Shown: one piece after another, positions 36,067-45,417 of the stretch
Layout of the letters: every line of letters begins with the position of its first letter
Numbering within the stretch: position 1 is the stretch's first letter
Assembly (NCBI RefSeq): GCF_000382405.1
Contig: NZ_KB908274.1
Span: 24,187-88,186, forward strand
From: Mycobacterium sp. 141
GTDB lineage: Bacteria > Actinomycetota > Actinomycetes > Mycobacteriales > Mycobacteriaceae
Direction of reading: 5' to 3'
Length of the DNA: 64,000 nt
Notes under the pieces: generated by a model
Database searches by the model: none
What the model was told of the DNA's origin: nothing
Seen by the model: only the letters and a program-made list of their open reading frames with translations
Translations under genes and position numbers: made by a program

Positions 36067-37488
36067 TTACAACGACGCGATCGCGGTGCGGATGTGAGCG
36101 AGAATGCGGGAAGCTGAAGTCGGGGCCGGGCGCGGACCCGGGTCGGCGGCGGAGAGGTTGGCCGCGCGGGTGTGCACGAACGCCCCGGCCGCCGCGGCCT
36201 GCGCCGGCTGCAGTCCAGCGGCCAGTAGCGCCCCGATGATGCCCGACAGTACGTCACCCGAGCCCGCGGTGGCGGCCCACGACTGCCCGGCCGGGTTGAG
36301 GTAGGTCGTCCCGTCGGCACCGGCGATGACGGTGACGTTGCCCTTGAGCAGCACGGTGGCGCCGAGCCGGTCGGCGAGGCTGCGGGCGGCGACGACCCGG
36401 TCGACCCCGACGGGTTCGCCGGCCAGCCGCTGGTACTCACCCGCGTGCGGGGTCAGCACAGTCGGAGCACGCCGTCCGGCGAGCAGGCCGGGATCCTTGG
36501 ACAGCAGGGTCAGCCCATCTGCGTCGACAAGTACCGGCAGATCGGTGTCGAGCGCGAACCGCAGGACCGCCTTTGCATGGTCATCGGTGCCCATGCCGGG
36601 GCCCGCCACCCACGCCTGCACCCGGCCCGCCTCCTCGGGTGCGGCCGCGGCGATCACCTCGGGCCAGTGAAAAAGGACCTGCTGCGCAGCACTTCCCGCA
36701 TAGCGGACCATCCCGGAGGTGGCGGCCACAGCGGCCCCGACGCTCAACACCGCGGCCCCGGGATAGGTCGCCGAGCCGGACAGCAGCCCTGTCACACCCT
36801 GGGTGTACTTGTCGTCGTCGGGTCCGGGCACCGGCCACAGCGCTTTGACATCGTCGGCGTCGAGCCCGAGCAGATCGGTGGCGGGCAGGTCCAGGCCGAT
36901 GTCGACGAGTTCGACGCGTCCGCAATCGGCCAGCGCATGTACGGGTTTCAGGCCGCCGAAGGTGACCGTGAGCACAGCCCGCACATGCGGACCGTCGGTG
37001 GCCCCGGTCTGCACATCGATACCGCTGGGAATGTCGACCGCCACCACCGGTATCCCCACGTCTTCGACGGCCGCGAACACTTCGGCGGCGGCGGGACGAA
37101 GTGGGCCGGAGCCGGATATCCCGACCACCCCGTCGATCACCAGATCCGAAGCCGCGGGCACAGTCGCAACCACACGTCCGCCCGACTTCCGGAACGCGGC
37201 CAGCGCCTTGTGGTGGGCCCGCTCCGGATTGAGTAGAACCGCCGCGGCCATCGCGCCTCGGCGACGCAGGAACGTCGCCGCCCACAACGCGTCACCGCCG
37301 TTGTCACCCGAGCCTACGACCGCGCACACTGACCGGCCGGCGATTCCGCCGGTGCGGGCGACCAGCTCACGGCCGATCGCCGTCGCCAGTCCGTAGGCGG
37401 CACGGCGCATCAGGGCGCCGTCGGGCAGCGACGCCAACAGCGGTGCTTCGGCTTCGCGGATTTGGTCGCCGGTGTAGTAGTGCCGCAT
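36067..37488 (-). CDS. nnr: Bifunctional NAD(P)HX epimerase / dehydratase
   Basis: 473-aa fusion that repairs hydrated NADH and NADPH. The N-terminal epimerase (about 1-210) has YTGDQIREAE and VVGSGDNGGDALWAA. The C-terminal ADP/ATP-dependent dehydratase (about 215-473) has VLTPHAGEYQRLAG and TAGSGDVLSGIIGALLAAG. The ATG at 37488 (MRHYYTGDQ) is the canonical start; a much longer upstream frame is rejected. Co-directional with gadB. Confidence 0.95.
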   Translation of the reverse strand: MRHYYTGDQIREAEAPLLASLPDGALMRRAAYGLATAIGRELVARTGGIAGRSVCAVVGSGDNGGDALWAATFLRRRGAMAAAVLLNPERAHHKALAAFRKSGGRVVATVPAASDLVIDGVVGISGSGPLRPAAAEVFAAVEDVGIPVVAVDIPSGIDVQTGATDGPHVRAVLTVTFGGLKPVHALADCGRVELVDIGLDLPATDLLGLDADDVKALWPVPGPDDDKYTQGVTGLLSGSATYPGAAVLSVGAAVAATSGMVRYAGSAAQQVLFHWPEVIAAAAPEEAGRVQAWVAGPGMGTDDHAKAVLRFALDTDLPVLVDADGLTLLSKDPGLLAGRRAPTVLTPHAGEYQRLAGEPVGVDRVVAARSLADRLGATVLLKGNVTVIAGADGTTYLNPAGQSWAATAGSGDVLSGIIGALLAAGLQPAQAAAAGAFVHTRAANLSAADPGPRPAPTSASRILAHIRTAIASL

Positions 37489-37603
37489 CAGGACCAGGAT
37501 TCCACAACGCGGACGGTGACCCGCGCAAAGCCGGCAAAGCTGGCGCAGCACAGTGCCGAAGCGCATTTCCGTATCTGGTCGAACCGTAGCGCCCGAAATG
37601 TGA

Positions 37604-38098
37604 CTAGTTGACCTCGTACCACCCGTCGCGACTGTTGGACGTGCACCACAGCTTGACGATGACATCTCCCGGTTCGGTGCCCCAGTTCGTGGCCGTTCCG
37701 CCGTTGGTGCCGATAGCGAACTGGGCCGTGGATTCTTGCATCGCGTCGATGATTGGGTGTTTCCCGGTACCCCCCGGGGGATTGTACGGAAGGCGCGGCC
37801 CCAGTTCTGTACCCATTGTCACGCCGATCCCACCCATCTCGATAACCTCGAGCCCGTTGGGGACCACGCGGCCGGGTGAGTAGTTGTGGTTCTTCAGATA
37901 CGGTATCGAGGCCGGGCATTTCATCGGCAATAGATGCCTCATGACCCCACCGGGGACGGCGCCATACTTCTGCTCAACCGTGGTTTCGTCGGCAGATGCC
38001 GGGCCGGCAGCGCAGAGCGCGAGGCCCGAGGCGACCGAAGCCACTGCGACCGTGGCGGTCAGATAACGGCGAAAGCCGCCGCTGCCAATCTTCAACAT
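37604..38098 (-). CDS. Secreted hypothetical protein
   Basis: 164 aa. ATG 38098 follows a near-perfect AGGAGGA. Signal peptide 1-36 ends GPASADET. The mature domain has two cysteines (MKCPASI and LWCTSN) and ends DGWYEVN. It is probably released or surface-bound. It lies about 130 bases downstream of the penicillin-binding lipoprotein gene on the same strand. Function not recognised. Confidence 0.75.
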   Translation of the reverse strand: MLKIGSGGFRRYLTATVAVASVASGLALCAAGPASADETTVEQKYGAVPGGVMRHLLPMKCPASIPYLKNHNYSPGRVVPNGLEVIEMGGIGVTMGTELGPRLPYNPPGGTGKHPIIDAMQESTAQFAIGTNGGTATNWGTEPGDVIVKLWCTSNSRDGWYEVN

Positions 38099-38230
38099 GT
38101 GAATCCTCCTGTGTGAACGGCGTTTTTGCGTTGGCCCCACAACGGTGGCTCATGACGTCGGTGGTGTATGTCGGGTGAATGGCCATCGCAGGGGCCCATC
38201 CCATGTCCCCCGATCGGGCGAAGCGGACGC

Positions 38231-39811
38231 TCATTTCGACAGCATCTTCTGAATCTGCGCCGCGACCATTCCGACGTCTTGGTTGGCTTCCTGTAGGCCG
38301 GTGAGCACATCGGGGTAGGTGGCGCCGCTCATCGACAGGTCGAATACCAGATGGCGACCGTCGTCGGTGGTCATGAATCCGGCGAGGCTCTGCACGTTGA
38401 ACAGCGCACGCCCCGTCACGGGGTCGACAACCGCGACCGTCCCGGTCTTGGCCTGCACCTTGCCTTTCGCCGGACTGTCAGCACCGACCGCGGCGATGGT
38501 GCCGCTTTCACCCAGTACCGGCTGACCCGAGACCAGTGCCTCTCCCCACGACTGCGCCGCGGCCCATTTGACCCAGTCGGTCATCTGCCTGGGGGTCGTC
38601 GAGGCCGGATAAGCCCCCTCGCCGTCGGTGAGCACCACGGCGTCGGGCACCAGGCCCGCCTTGTTCACCGCGGCGCGAACGGCTTTCAGTCCGTCGGTGC
38701 AATCGGTGGATCCAGACTTGGTCGCCAGGAGGCACAACATCGCGTTGGCTCCGGTGTTGTAGCTGGTCCGCAGGATCATCGACCCGAAAGCCGCTAACGG
38801 AGGTGATTGCAGCGCGGCCAGTTGCCGGTCCGCGGGGTAGCTGCCCTTCGGCGGGAGTCGGGACTGGTCGTTGGGCCCGACCGTGGAAGAGGTGACCGCG
38901 ATGCCTGCCCGGTTGAGGGCTTCGATGAACAACGTCCGCGCCCAGGTGTCGGCATCGGACACCCGATAGATCGTCAGCCGCGGCTCGCCCACGGGGATGG
39001 TCCCGGTGACGACGATGTGGCGGGGATTCGCGGGGTCCGCGGTGGCCTCCAAGTTCGGCGATGCACCGGAGTCGACGGTCGAGACGTTCGACTGCACGGC
39101 GAATGCCGTTGTGGACGGGATGGTTTCGATGGTTGCCAACTCGCCGACGCCCGCCGGGGAGACATTGATGTCGAGAAGATTGTCGTTGACGAAGATCGGC
39201 GGGACGGCGCCCTCATGGCCGTCGGTCGCCCGCCAGAGTCGCGTGTCGACGACGACGTCGCCGACGATGTTCTTGACGCCCTTGGCGGCGATCTGGCGGG
39301 CCAGGTCGTCGAGTCCGGCCAGCGGATCGTCGTCGACTGTTGCGGCGTTGGGCGCGATATCGCCGTAAACGTGGTCGATATGTGTGGCGTCGAACGCGTC
39401 GTCAACCCGACCCTGCCGCCCGCCGCGACCGCCCAGCGTGAGATCGCCTGCGGCGACCAGAATCACGTCACCTCTGACCATGCCGTCGACTGTCGGCGCG
39501 GTGGCATAGACGGGGGTGGTCAGACGAGTGTCAGGGCCGAAGGTGTCGTACACCGTGCCGATCGTGAATTCCTTTGCCGTTGACCCCGTCAACACCATCT
39601 CGTCGGGCCGTTGGCTCAACAACACTTCGCCGGAGTCGCGGTCGGCGACGTAATAAAGCCACCGCGCAGTCGAATACGCCGGCTTCTCCATGATCTTTCG
39701 TGCGGCCTCGGGCAGGTCTGCGCTCGCCGGTGCGCCCGTCGTCGCATCGCAGGCGGCAACCACTGTGGCAGTGAGTACCAGGGCGACGAACCGACCGATC
39801 GCATTGCCCAT
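38231..39811 (-). CDS. D-Ala-D-Ala carboxypeptidase/endopeptidase (S13, PBP4 type), lipoprotein
   Basis: 526-aa class C penicillin-binding protein. The three active-site motifs are STAK (Ser77-Lys80), SYN (in RTSYNTGAN) and KTGT (in QAKTGTVAVVD). A large insertion between the first two, typical of S13 enzymes, lies at about 110-310. The leader ends VVAAC with Cys21 as lipidation site, so it is likely membrane-tethered outside the cell. It trims peptidoglycan stem peptides. Confidence 0.9.
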   Translation of the reverse strand: MGNAIGRFVALVLTATVVAACDATTGAPASADLPEAARKIMEKPAYSTARWLYYVADRDSGEVLLSQRPDEMVLTGSTAKEFTIGTVYDTFGPDTRLTTPVYATAPTVDGMVRGDVILVAAGDLTLGGRGGRQGRVDDAFDATHIDHVYGDIAPNAATVDDDPLAGLDDLARQIAAKGVKNIVGDVVVDTRLWRATDGHEGAVPPIFVNDNLLDINVSPAGVGELATIETIPSTTAFAVQSNVSTVDSGASPNLEATADPANPRHIVVTGTIPVGEPRLTIYRVSDADTWARTLFIEALNRAGIAVTSSTVGPNDQSRLPPKGSYPADRQLAALQSPPLAAFGSMILRTSYNTGANAMLCLLATKSGSTDCTDGLKAVRAAVNKAGLVPDAVVLTDGEGAYPASTTPRQMTDWVKWAAAQSWGEALVSGQPVLGESGTIAAVGADSPAKGKVQAKTGTVAVVDPVTGRALFNVQSLAGFMTTDDGRHLVFDLSMSGATYPDVLTGLQEANQDVGMVAAQIQKMLSK

Positions 39812-40045
39812 CGCGTTCGACCCCTGCCTGACCGATAACTGACTCGGTTGACATCCTCGGCGGACCCCGCCGGGCCGATACCCGTACGGGACTACCTGGA
39901 TTTCACCCTCGCCGCATTACCGATTACTCAGCTACCGCCCCGACTACTCGCCTCAGGCCGCCGCCAGCGCGGGACTGCTTGCGCTGCCGCAATTGTTCAC
40001 GATTTCACCGCGGAACACGCGCGATACCGGCGGGCAGCGTCCCGC

Positions 40046-41440
40046 TCAGCACTCGACCACGTTCAGCGGCAGCTCGACGACGTTGAGCGCCAAGCCGCCA
40101 CGAGCGGTCTCCTTGTACTTGACGCTCATGTCGGCGCCGGTCTCGCGCATGGTCTTGATCGCCTTGTCCAATGAGACGTGGTGGGTGCCGTCGCCGTGCA
40201 AGGCCATCCGGGCAGCGCTGATCGCCTTGATCGAGCCGACGGCGTTGCGCTCGATGCACGGGATCTGCACCAGCCCCCCGACGGGGTCGCACGTCAGTCC
40301 TAGGTTGTGCTCGATGCCGATCTCGGCAGCGTTCTCCACCTGTTCAGGGGTGGCGCCGAGCACTTCGGCCAGGCCTGCCGCCGCCATGGAGCACGCGGAG
40401 CCCACCTCACCCTGGCAGCCCACCTCAGCGCCCGAAATAGAGGCATTCTCCTTGAACAACAACCCGATTGCTCCTGCTGTCAGCAGGAACCGCACCACGC
40501 CGTACTCGCTGAAGCTGCTGATGAACTGGCGGTAGTAGTGCAGCACAGCGGGGATGATGCCGGCGGCACCGTTGGTCGGCGCGGTGACGACACGACCGCC
40601 CGCGGCGTTCTCCTCATTGACCGCGAGCGCATACATGGTCACCCACTCCATCGCCCGCAGCGCGTCCTGCTCGTCGCCGCCGCTCTCCAGACGTTCGCGC
40701 AGCTCGGCGGCGCGGCGACGGACCTTGAGCCCGCCGGGCAGCACGCCGCTCACGTGCGTCCCCCGCTCGACGCATTGCTGCATGACCTCCCAGATGTGCA
40801 GCAGGCCCGCCCTGATCTCGGCTTCGCTGCGCCACACCTTCTCGTTGGCCATCATGAGATCGCTGATACTCATTCCGGTCTCGGCGGTCAGCCTGAGCAT
40901 CTCGGCTCCGCTGCTGAACGGGTAAGGCACCGGGGTCGGATCGACAACGAGGACCCGGGTGCCCGTTTCGTCCTCGTCGAGGACGAAACCGCCCCCGACG
41001 GAGTAGTACTCGCGGCGCTCCAGTTGCTCGCCGGCCGCGTCGAATGCGTAAAAGACCATGCCGTTGCTGTGGAAGTCCAGGCGCTTGCGGCGGTGCAGCA
41101 CGATGTCCTCGTCGACGTCGAACCGGATCGGGTGAGTACCCGCGAGCCGCAGCTGCCCTTCGGCCCGGATCGTATCCACCCTCGGGCCGGCCGCGACCGG
41201 GTCGACCAACTGGGGCTGTTCGCCCTCCAAGCCCAGGACCACCGCCTTGACGCTGCCGTGGCCGTGGCCGGTGGCTCCGAGCGAGCCGAACAGTTCACAG
41301 CGTACGGCGGCGGTGTTTTCGATCAGGCCCTCCGCGGCGAGCCGGGACACGAACAGATATGCCGCCTTCATCGGCCCGACCGTATGGGAGCTCGACGGGC
41401 CGATGCCCACCTTGAACAGCTCGAAAACGCTAACAGTCAC
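40046..41440 (-). CDS. sdaA: L-serine ammonia-lyase, iron-sulfur type
   Basis: 464 aa. SdaA deaminates L-serine to pyruvate and ammonia with a 4Fe-4S cluster. It begins VTVSVFELFKVGIGPSSSHTVGPM. The cluster cysteines are candidates in GSACSMAAAG, LTCDPVGG and QIPCIERNA. GTG 41440 fits the canonical N-terminus and has AAAGG upstream; an upstream in-frame ATG adds 14 unlikely residues. It is divergent from gntR with a TGATATATCA-like site in the gap, and takes serine produced by GlyA. Confidence 0.95.
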   Translation of the reverse strand: MTVSVFELFKVGIGPSSSHTVGPMKAAYLFVSRLAAEGLIENTAAVRCELFGSLGATGHGHGSVKAVVLGLEGEQPQLVDPVAAGPRVDTIRAEGQLRLAGTHPIRFDVDEDIVLHRRKRLDFHSNGMVFYAFDAAGEQLERREYYSVGGGFVLDEDETGTRVLVVDPTPVPYPFSSGAEMLRLTAETGMSISDLMMANEKVWRSEAEIRAGLLHIWEVMQQCVERGTHVSGVLPGGLKVRRRAAELRERLESGGDEQDALRAMEWVTMYALAVNEENAAGGRVVTAPTNGAAGIIPAVLHYYRQFISSFSEYGVVRFLLTAGAIGLLFKENASISGAEVGCQGEVGSACSMAAAGLAEVLGATPEQVENAAEIGIEHNLGLTCDPVGGLVQIPCIERNAVGSIKAISAARMALHGDGTHHVSLDKAIKTMRETGADMSVKYKETARGGLALNVVELPLNVVEC

Positions 41441-41508
41441 GCCGTTGACCTTTATGTTCGGCGGCCACCCGAGGAAGCCCACCTCGGTGCCGCGATTAGA
41501 TACACGAT

Positions 41509-41518
41509 TAATATATCA
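41509..41518. promoter_or_regulatory. Putative GntR operator, sdaA/gntR gap
   Basis: TAATATATCA, one base from the perfect palindrome TGATATATCA found at 42502 and 49012. The flanking TCAGTTGATATATTAATCG on the minus strand matches the context of the other sites. Located between divergent sdaA and gntR. Confidence 0.65.
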
Positions 41519-41587
41519 ACTGAATTTCAATCTGTATAGAAGTCGTCGGAGACAATAACTATTGGATACCACTGCTAAAATCTGGCC

Positions 41588-42262
41588 GTGGCTATCGCTC
41601 CACTGGGCTCGATGGACCAGGCCAGCCCTCCAGCATCCTTGGCGGACCGTGCGTACCTGGCGCTGCGTGATCAGCTGACCACGCTGCAGATCCGGCCGGG
41701 CGAGCCCATCGACGATGCCCGAGTGGCCAGCGAATTGGACGTAGGCCGCACGCCGGTGCGCGAGGCGCTCAAACGCCTCGAAGACGATCGTCTGGTCATC
41801 TCCTATCCACGCCGCGGGACGTTCGCGACCGGCGTGGAGATCACGGACCTGGCCTATATCAACGAGATTCGGCTGCAGCTCGAGCCCCTGGCCGCGCGTC
41901 GCGCAGCTGAACGCGCCAGCGCAAGCCAGCGCGCCGAGCTGCAGCAGCTGCTCGACGCCTATAAGACCATCGACGACCTGCCTGGCGACCCCACGGAATT
42001 GATGCGGCTGGACATCGTCATCCACCGCAGCATCTACCGCGCCGCGGGCAACCCACACCTGGAAGACGTGCTGGTCCGCTACCACAACCTCGTGACCCGG
42101 ATCTTCTGCCTGTTCCTCGAGCGGCTCACCGATGTGGCAGAGCACATCAACGAGCATTCGGCCATCCTGTCGGCCATCATCAACGGCGATGCCGACACCG
42201 CCGCCGAGTTGACGCTGCAGCACGTGACCGGCTTCGAGGTCGGGGTTCGTGCCGTCATCTGA
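41588..42262 (+). CDS. GntR family regulator, FadR/FCD type
   Basis: 224 aa from a GTG start. The N-terminal winged helix is clear (YLALRDQLTTLQIRPGEP, VASELDVGRTPVREALKRL, VISYPRRGTFA). The FCD domain has the metal-binding residues Asp, His and His (RLDIVIHRSIY, EHINEHSAIL). FCD regulators usually sense small organic acids; the neighbouring genes suggest glycine, serine or sarcosine as signal. TGATATATCA palindromes near sdaA, glyA and the 81-aa gene are its likely binding sites. Confidence 0.92.
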   Translation: MAIAPLGSMDQASPPASLADRAYLALRDQLTTLQIRPGEPIDDARVASELDVGRTPVREALKRLEDDRLVISYPRRGTFATGVEITDLAYINEIRLQLEPLAARRAAERASASQRAELQQLLDAYKTIDDLPGDPTELMRLDIVIHRSIYRAAGNPHLEDVLVRYHNLVTRIFCLFLERLTDVAEHINEHSAILSAIINGDADTAAELTLQHVTGFEVGVRAVI

Positions 42263-42501
42263 CGCGCACTGCCAAGAAACAATCCCCTCGTAGTAGGCGC
42301 GCCCGCTGGCAACTCGTCGGCACCCCCTGCTGCGCCCTGTGTCGAGAGTGTCGGCTTCCGCGACGACACGCCGAGCACCATCACAACAAGGTGCACGTCC
42401 GCCACCGTGTCCGGCTCGCAATATCACCGGCAAACGCACGTCGATCAAACCCAACAGACCCTTGACCAGCCGCTATCGCGACCGCTAAGGTGATCGCCAA
42501 C

Positions 42502-42511
42502 TGATATATCA
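42502..42511. promoter_or_regulatory. Putative GntR operator upstream of glyA
   Basis: Perfect palindrome TGATATATCA in the context CCAACTGATATATCAATCG, 25 bases before the glyA start. The rest of the gap from 42263 holds no gene. Confidence 0.72.
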
Positions 42512-42535
42512 ATCGTCTGGATCACAGGAGTCCGT

Positions 42536-43849
42536 ATGGGTGTTCAAACAGAGGCCGCACACGACACCGTCTTGGGCCGATCGCTGGCCGCTGCCGACCC
42601 GGAGGTCTATGCCGCCGTCGTCGACGAGCAGCGCCGCCAGGAAAGCACCCTGGAGATGATCGCCAGCGAGAACTTCGCGCCGCTGTCGGTGATGGAGGCG
42701 CAGGGCAGCGTGCTGACCAACAAGTACGCCGAGGGCTACCCCGGCCGACGCTACTACGGCGGCTGCGAACATGTCGACGTGGTCGAGCAGCTGGCCATCG
42801 ACCGGATCAAGGCGCTGTTCGGCGCCGAGTACGCCAATGTTCAGCCGCACTCGGGCGCACAGGCCAACGCGGCCGCCATGGCCGCCCTGCTCCAGCCCGG
42901 CGACACCATTCTCGGTCTGGCCCTGGCCCACGGCGGTCACCTGACCCACGGCATGCACCTGAACTTCTCCGGCAAGCTCTACAACGTCGCCGCCTACCAC
43001 GTCCGCGAGGACGACCACCGCGTCGACATGGCCCAGGTGGAAGAACTCGCCCGCGAGCACCGTCCCCAGGTGATCATCGCCGGATGGTCGGCCTACCCGC
43101 GTCAGCTGGACTTTGCGGAGTTCCGCCGAATCGCCGACGAGGTGGGTGCCTACCTCATGGTGGACATGGCGCACTTCGCCGGTCTCGTCGCCGCCGGGCT
43201 TCATCCGTCGCCCGTGCCGCATGCTCACGTCGTCACCTCGACGACCCACAAGACCCTCGGCGGCCCGCGCGGCGGCATCATCCTCACCAACGATGCGGCG
43301 CTGGCCAAGAAGTTCAACTCGTCGGTGTTCCCGGGTCAGCAGGGCGGCCCGCTGGAGCACGTCATCGCCGCCAAGGCCGTGTCGTTCAAGCTGGCCGGCG
43401 AGCCCAAGTTCCGCGAGCGCCAGCAGCGCACCCTCGACGGCGCGAAGATCCTGGCCGACCGCCTCCTACAAGAGGATTCCCGCAAGGCGGGCATCAACGT
43501 GGTTTCCGGCGGCACCGACGTGCACCTGATTCTGGTCGATCTGCGGGAATCCGAACTCGACGGCAAGCAGGCCGAGGACCGGCTGCACCGAGTCGGAATC
43601 ACCGTGAACCGCAACGCGGTTCCGTTCGACCCCCGACCACCGATGGTCAGCTCGGGCGTGCGGATCGGCACCCCCGCACTGGCTACGCGGGGATTCGACC
43701 TCGACGCGTTCCGCGAGGTCGCCGACATCATCAGCCTGGCCCTGCGGCCGGACACCGACGACGCCGGCCTGGCCGCTCTGCGCGACCGCGTCGACGTCCT
43801 GGCCGCCCGCTTCCCGCTCTACCCCGCCCTGACGAAGGCCGCACTGTGA
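42536..43849 (+). CDS. glyA: Serine hydroxymethyltransferase
   Basis: 437-aa PLP enzyme interconverting serine and glycine with tetrahydrofolate. The PLP lysine is Lys239 in STTHKTLGGPRGG, and ASENFAP and SGAQANAAAM are conserved. Start ATG follows AGGAG. It leads the glyA-soxBDAG operon and overlaps soxB by 4 bp. In this setting it most likely condenses the glycine and methylene-THF made by sarcosine oxidase into serine for SdaA. It resembles the Rv0070c glyA2, which also neighbours sdaA. Confidence 0.95.
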   Translation: MGVQTEAAHDTVLGRSLAAADPEVYAAVVDEQRRQESTLEMIASENFAPLSVMEAQGSVLTNKYAEGYPGRRYYGGCEHVDVVEQLAIDRIKALFGAEYANVQPHSGAQANAAAMAALLQPGDTILGLALAHGGHLTHGMHLNFSGKLYNVAAYHVREDDHRVDMAQVEELAREHRPQVIIAGWSAYPRQLDFAEFRRIADEVGAYLMVDMAHFAGLVAAGLHPSPVPHAHVVTSTTHKTLGGPRGGIILTNDAALAKKFNSSVFPGQQGGPLEHVIAAKAVSFKLAGEPKFRERQQRTLDGAKILADRLLQEDSRKAGINVVSGGTDVHLILVDLRESELDGKQAEDRLHRVGITVNRNAVPFDPRPPMVSSGVRIGTPALATRGFDLDAFREVADIISLALRPDTDDAGLAALRDRVDVLAARFPLYPALTKAAL

Positions 43850-45090
43850 CAACAGCTTCCACGCCGACCCCGCCCGGAGCGCACCTGCCGGAGCACCCTG
43901 ATTTCCTCTGGCGCACACCGGAGCCCAAGAAGTCCTACGACGTCGTGATCGTCGGCGGCGGCGGACACGGCCTGTCCACCGCCCACTACCTGGCGAAGAA
44001 TCACGGCATCACTGATGTCGCAGTGCTGGAACGCGGTTGGCTGGCCGGCGGCAACATGGCCCGCAACACCACGCTGATCCGGTCGAACTACCTGTGGGAC
44101 GAGAGCGCCCGCATCTACGAGCACGCTCTGAAGCTCTGGGAAGGGCTCGAAGAGGACCTGGATTACCCCATCCTGTTCAGCCAGCGCGGCGTGCTCAACC
44201 TCGCACACAGCCTGCAGGATGTCCGCGACAGCGTACGGCGGGTGGAGGCCAACAAGCTCAATGGAATTGACGCCGAGTGGGTCGATGCTAAACAGGTCAA
44301 AGAGCTGTGCCCCATCGTCAACATCTCCGACGACATCCGGTACCCGGTGCTCGGCGCGACCTATCAACCGCGCGCCGGTATCGCCAAACATGATTATGTC
44401 GCATGGGGATTCGCGCGCCGCGCCGATGAGGCCGGCATCGACATCGTCCAGAACTGCGAAGTCACCGGGTTCGCCACCGACGGCGACCGGGTCACCGGGG
44501 TGCGCACCACCCGCGGTGACATCGCGGCCGGCCAGGTACTGCTGTGTGCGGCCGGGCACACCTCGACCCTGACCGACATGCTCGGCATCCGCACCCCGCT
44601 GCAGAGCCATCCGCTGCAGGCACTCGTCTCCGAACTCCTCGAGCCGGTGCATCCCACGATCGTCATGTCGAATGCCGTGCACGTCTACGTCTCTCAGGCG
44701 CACAAGGGCGAGCTGGTCATGGGCGCGGGTGTCGACTCCTACAACGGTTACGGCCAGCGCGGCGCGTTCCACATCGTCGAACGCCAGATGGCCGCCGCGG
44801 TGGAGTTGTTCCCCGTCTTCGCCAGGGCGCACCTGCTGCGCACCTGGGCGGGAATCGTCGACGTGTGCCCGGACGCGTCGCCCATCGTGGGCCGCGCCGG
44901 CTACGAGAACCTCTACCTCAACGCCGGTTGGGGCACAGGAGGTTTCAAGGTGACCCCCGGCATCGGATGGTGCCTCGCGGACACGATCGCCAACGGCCGC
45001 GAGCACGAGTACGTCGCACCGTTTTGCCTCGACCGATTCATCACCGGCGCGCTGGTCGATGAGCACGGCGCCGCCGGCGTCGCCCACTAG
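43846..45090 (+). CDS. soxB: Sarcosine oxidase beta subunit
   Basis: 414-aa flavoprotein of heterotetrameric sarcosine oxidase. A Rossmann motif (DVVIVGGGGHGLSTAHYL) binds FAD; the family also carries covalent FMN at the alpha-beta interface. The C-terminal AGWGTGGFKVTPGIGWCLAD is typical. GTG 43846 overlaps the glyA TGA. The enzyme demethylates sarcosine to glycine, H2O2 and 5,10-methylene-THF. Confidence 0.95.
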   Translation: MTTASTPTPPGAHLPEHPDFLWRTPEPKKSYDVVIVGGGGHGLSTAHYLAKNHGITDVAVLERGWLAGGNMARNTTLIRSNYLWDESARIYEHALKLWEGLEEDLDYPILFSQRGVLNLAHSLQDVRDSVRRVEANKLNGIDAEWVDAKQVKELCPIVNISDDIRYPVLGATYQPRAGIAKHDYVAWGFARRADEAGIDIVQNCEVTGFATDGDRVTGVRTTRGDIAAGQVLLCAAGHTSTLTDMLGIRTPLQSHPLQALVSELLEPVHPTIVMSNAVHVYVSQAHKGELVMGAGVDSYNGYGQRGAFHIVERQMAAAVELFPVFARAHLLRTWAGIVDVCPDASPIVGRAGYENLYLNAGWGTGGFKVTPGIGWCLADTIANGREHEYVAPFCLDRFITGALVDEHGAAGVAH

Positions 45091-45105
45091 ATCTCAGGAG
45101 TCACC

Positions 45106-45417
45106 ATGCAACTCATCGAATGCCCGTGGTGCGGGCCACGCGAGGAGACCGAGTTCCATTACGGCGGTCAGGCACACGTCGCCTACCCCACCGATCCACA
45201 GGCTCTCACCGACGAAGAGTGGGGCCACTATGTGTTCTTCCGCAATAATCCCAAGGGGCTGTTCGCCGAGCGCTGGACCCACAGCGCCGGCTGCCGGCGC
45301 TGGTTCAACGCGCTGCGCGACACCGCCACCTACCGATTCCACCGCGTCTACCGCACCGACGAGCAGGCGCCGCCGGCGGGTAGAAGCGCAGCGACCGGGG
45401 AATCGAGGGAGATCTGA
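45106..45417 (+). CDS. soxD: Sarcosine oxidase delta subunit
   Basis: 103-aa zinc-binding subunit. The predicted ligands are Cys6 and Cys9 (ECPWCG), His59 and Cys63 (THSAGC). It begins 15 bases after soxB, and its stop overlaps the soxA start (TGATG arrangement at 45415-45419). The C-terminal 20 residues are hydrophilic and poorly conserved. Confidence 0.95.
   Translation: MQLIECPWCGPREETEFHYGGQAHVAYPTDPQALTDEEWGHYVFFRNNPKGLFAERWTHSAGCRRWFNALRDTATYRFHRVYRTDEQAPPAGRSAATGESREI

Noticed and set aside
37489..37665. Upstream extension of nnrD/E
   Set aside because: Family proteins begin at the MRHYYTGDQ region; the extension is not conserved in type.
39812..40045. Possible gene in the gap between the S13 protein and sdaA
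   Set aside because: 234 bp with no start site or motif of interest on either strand.
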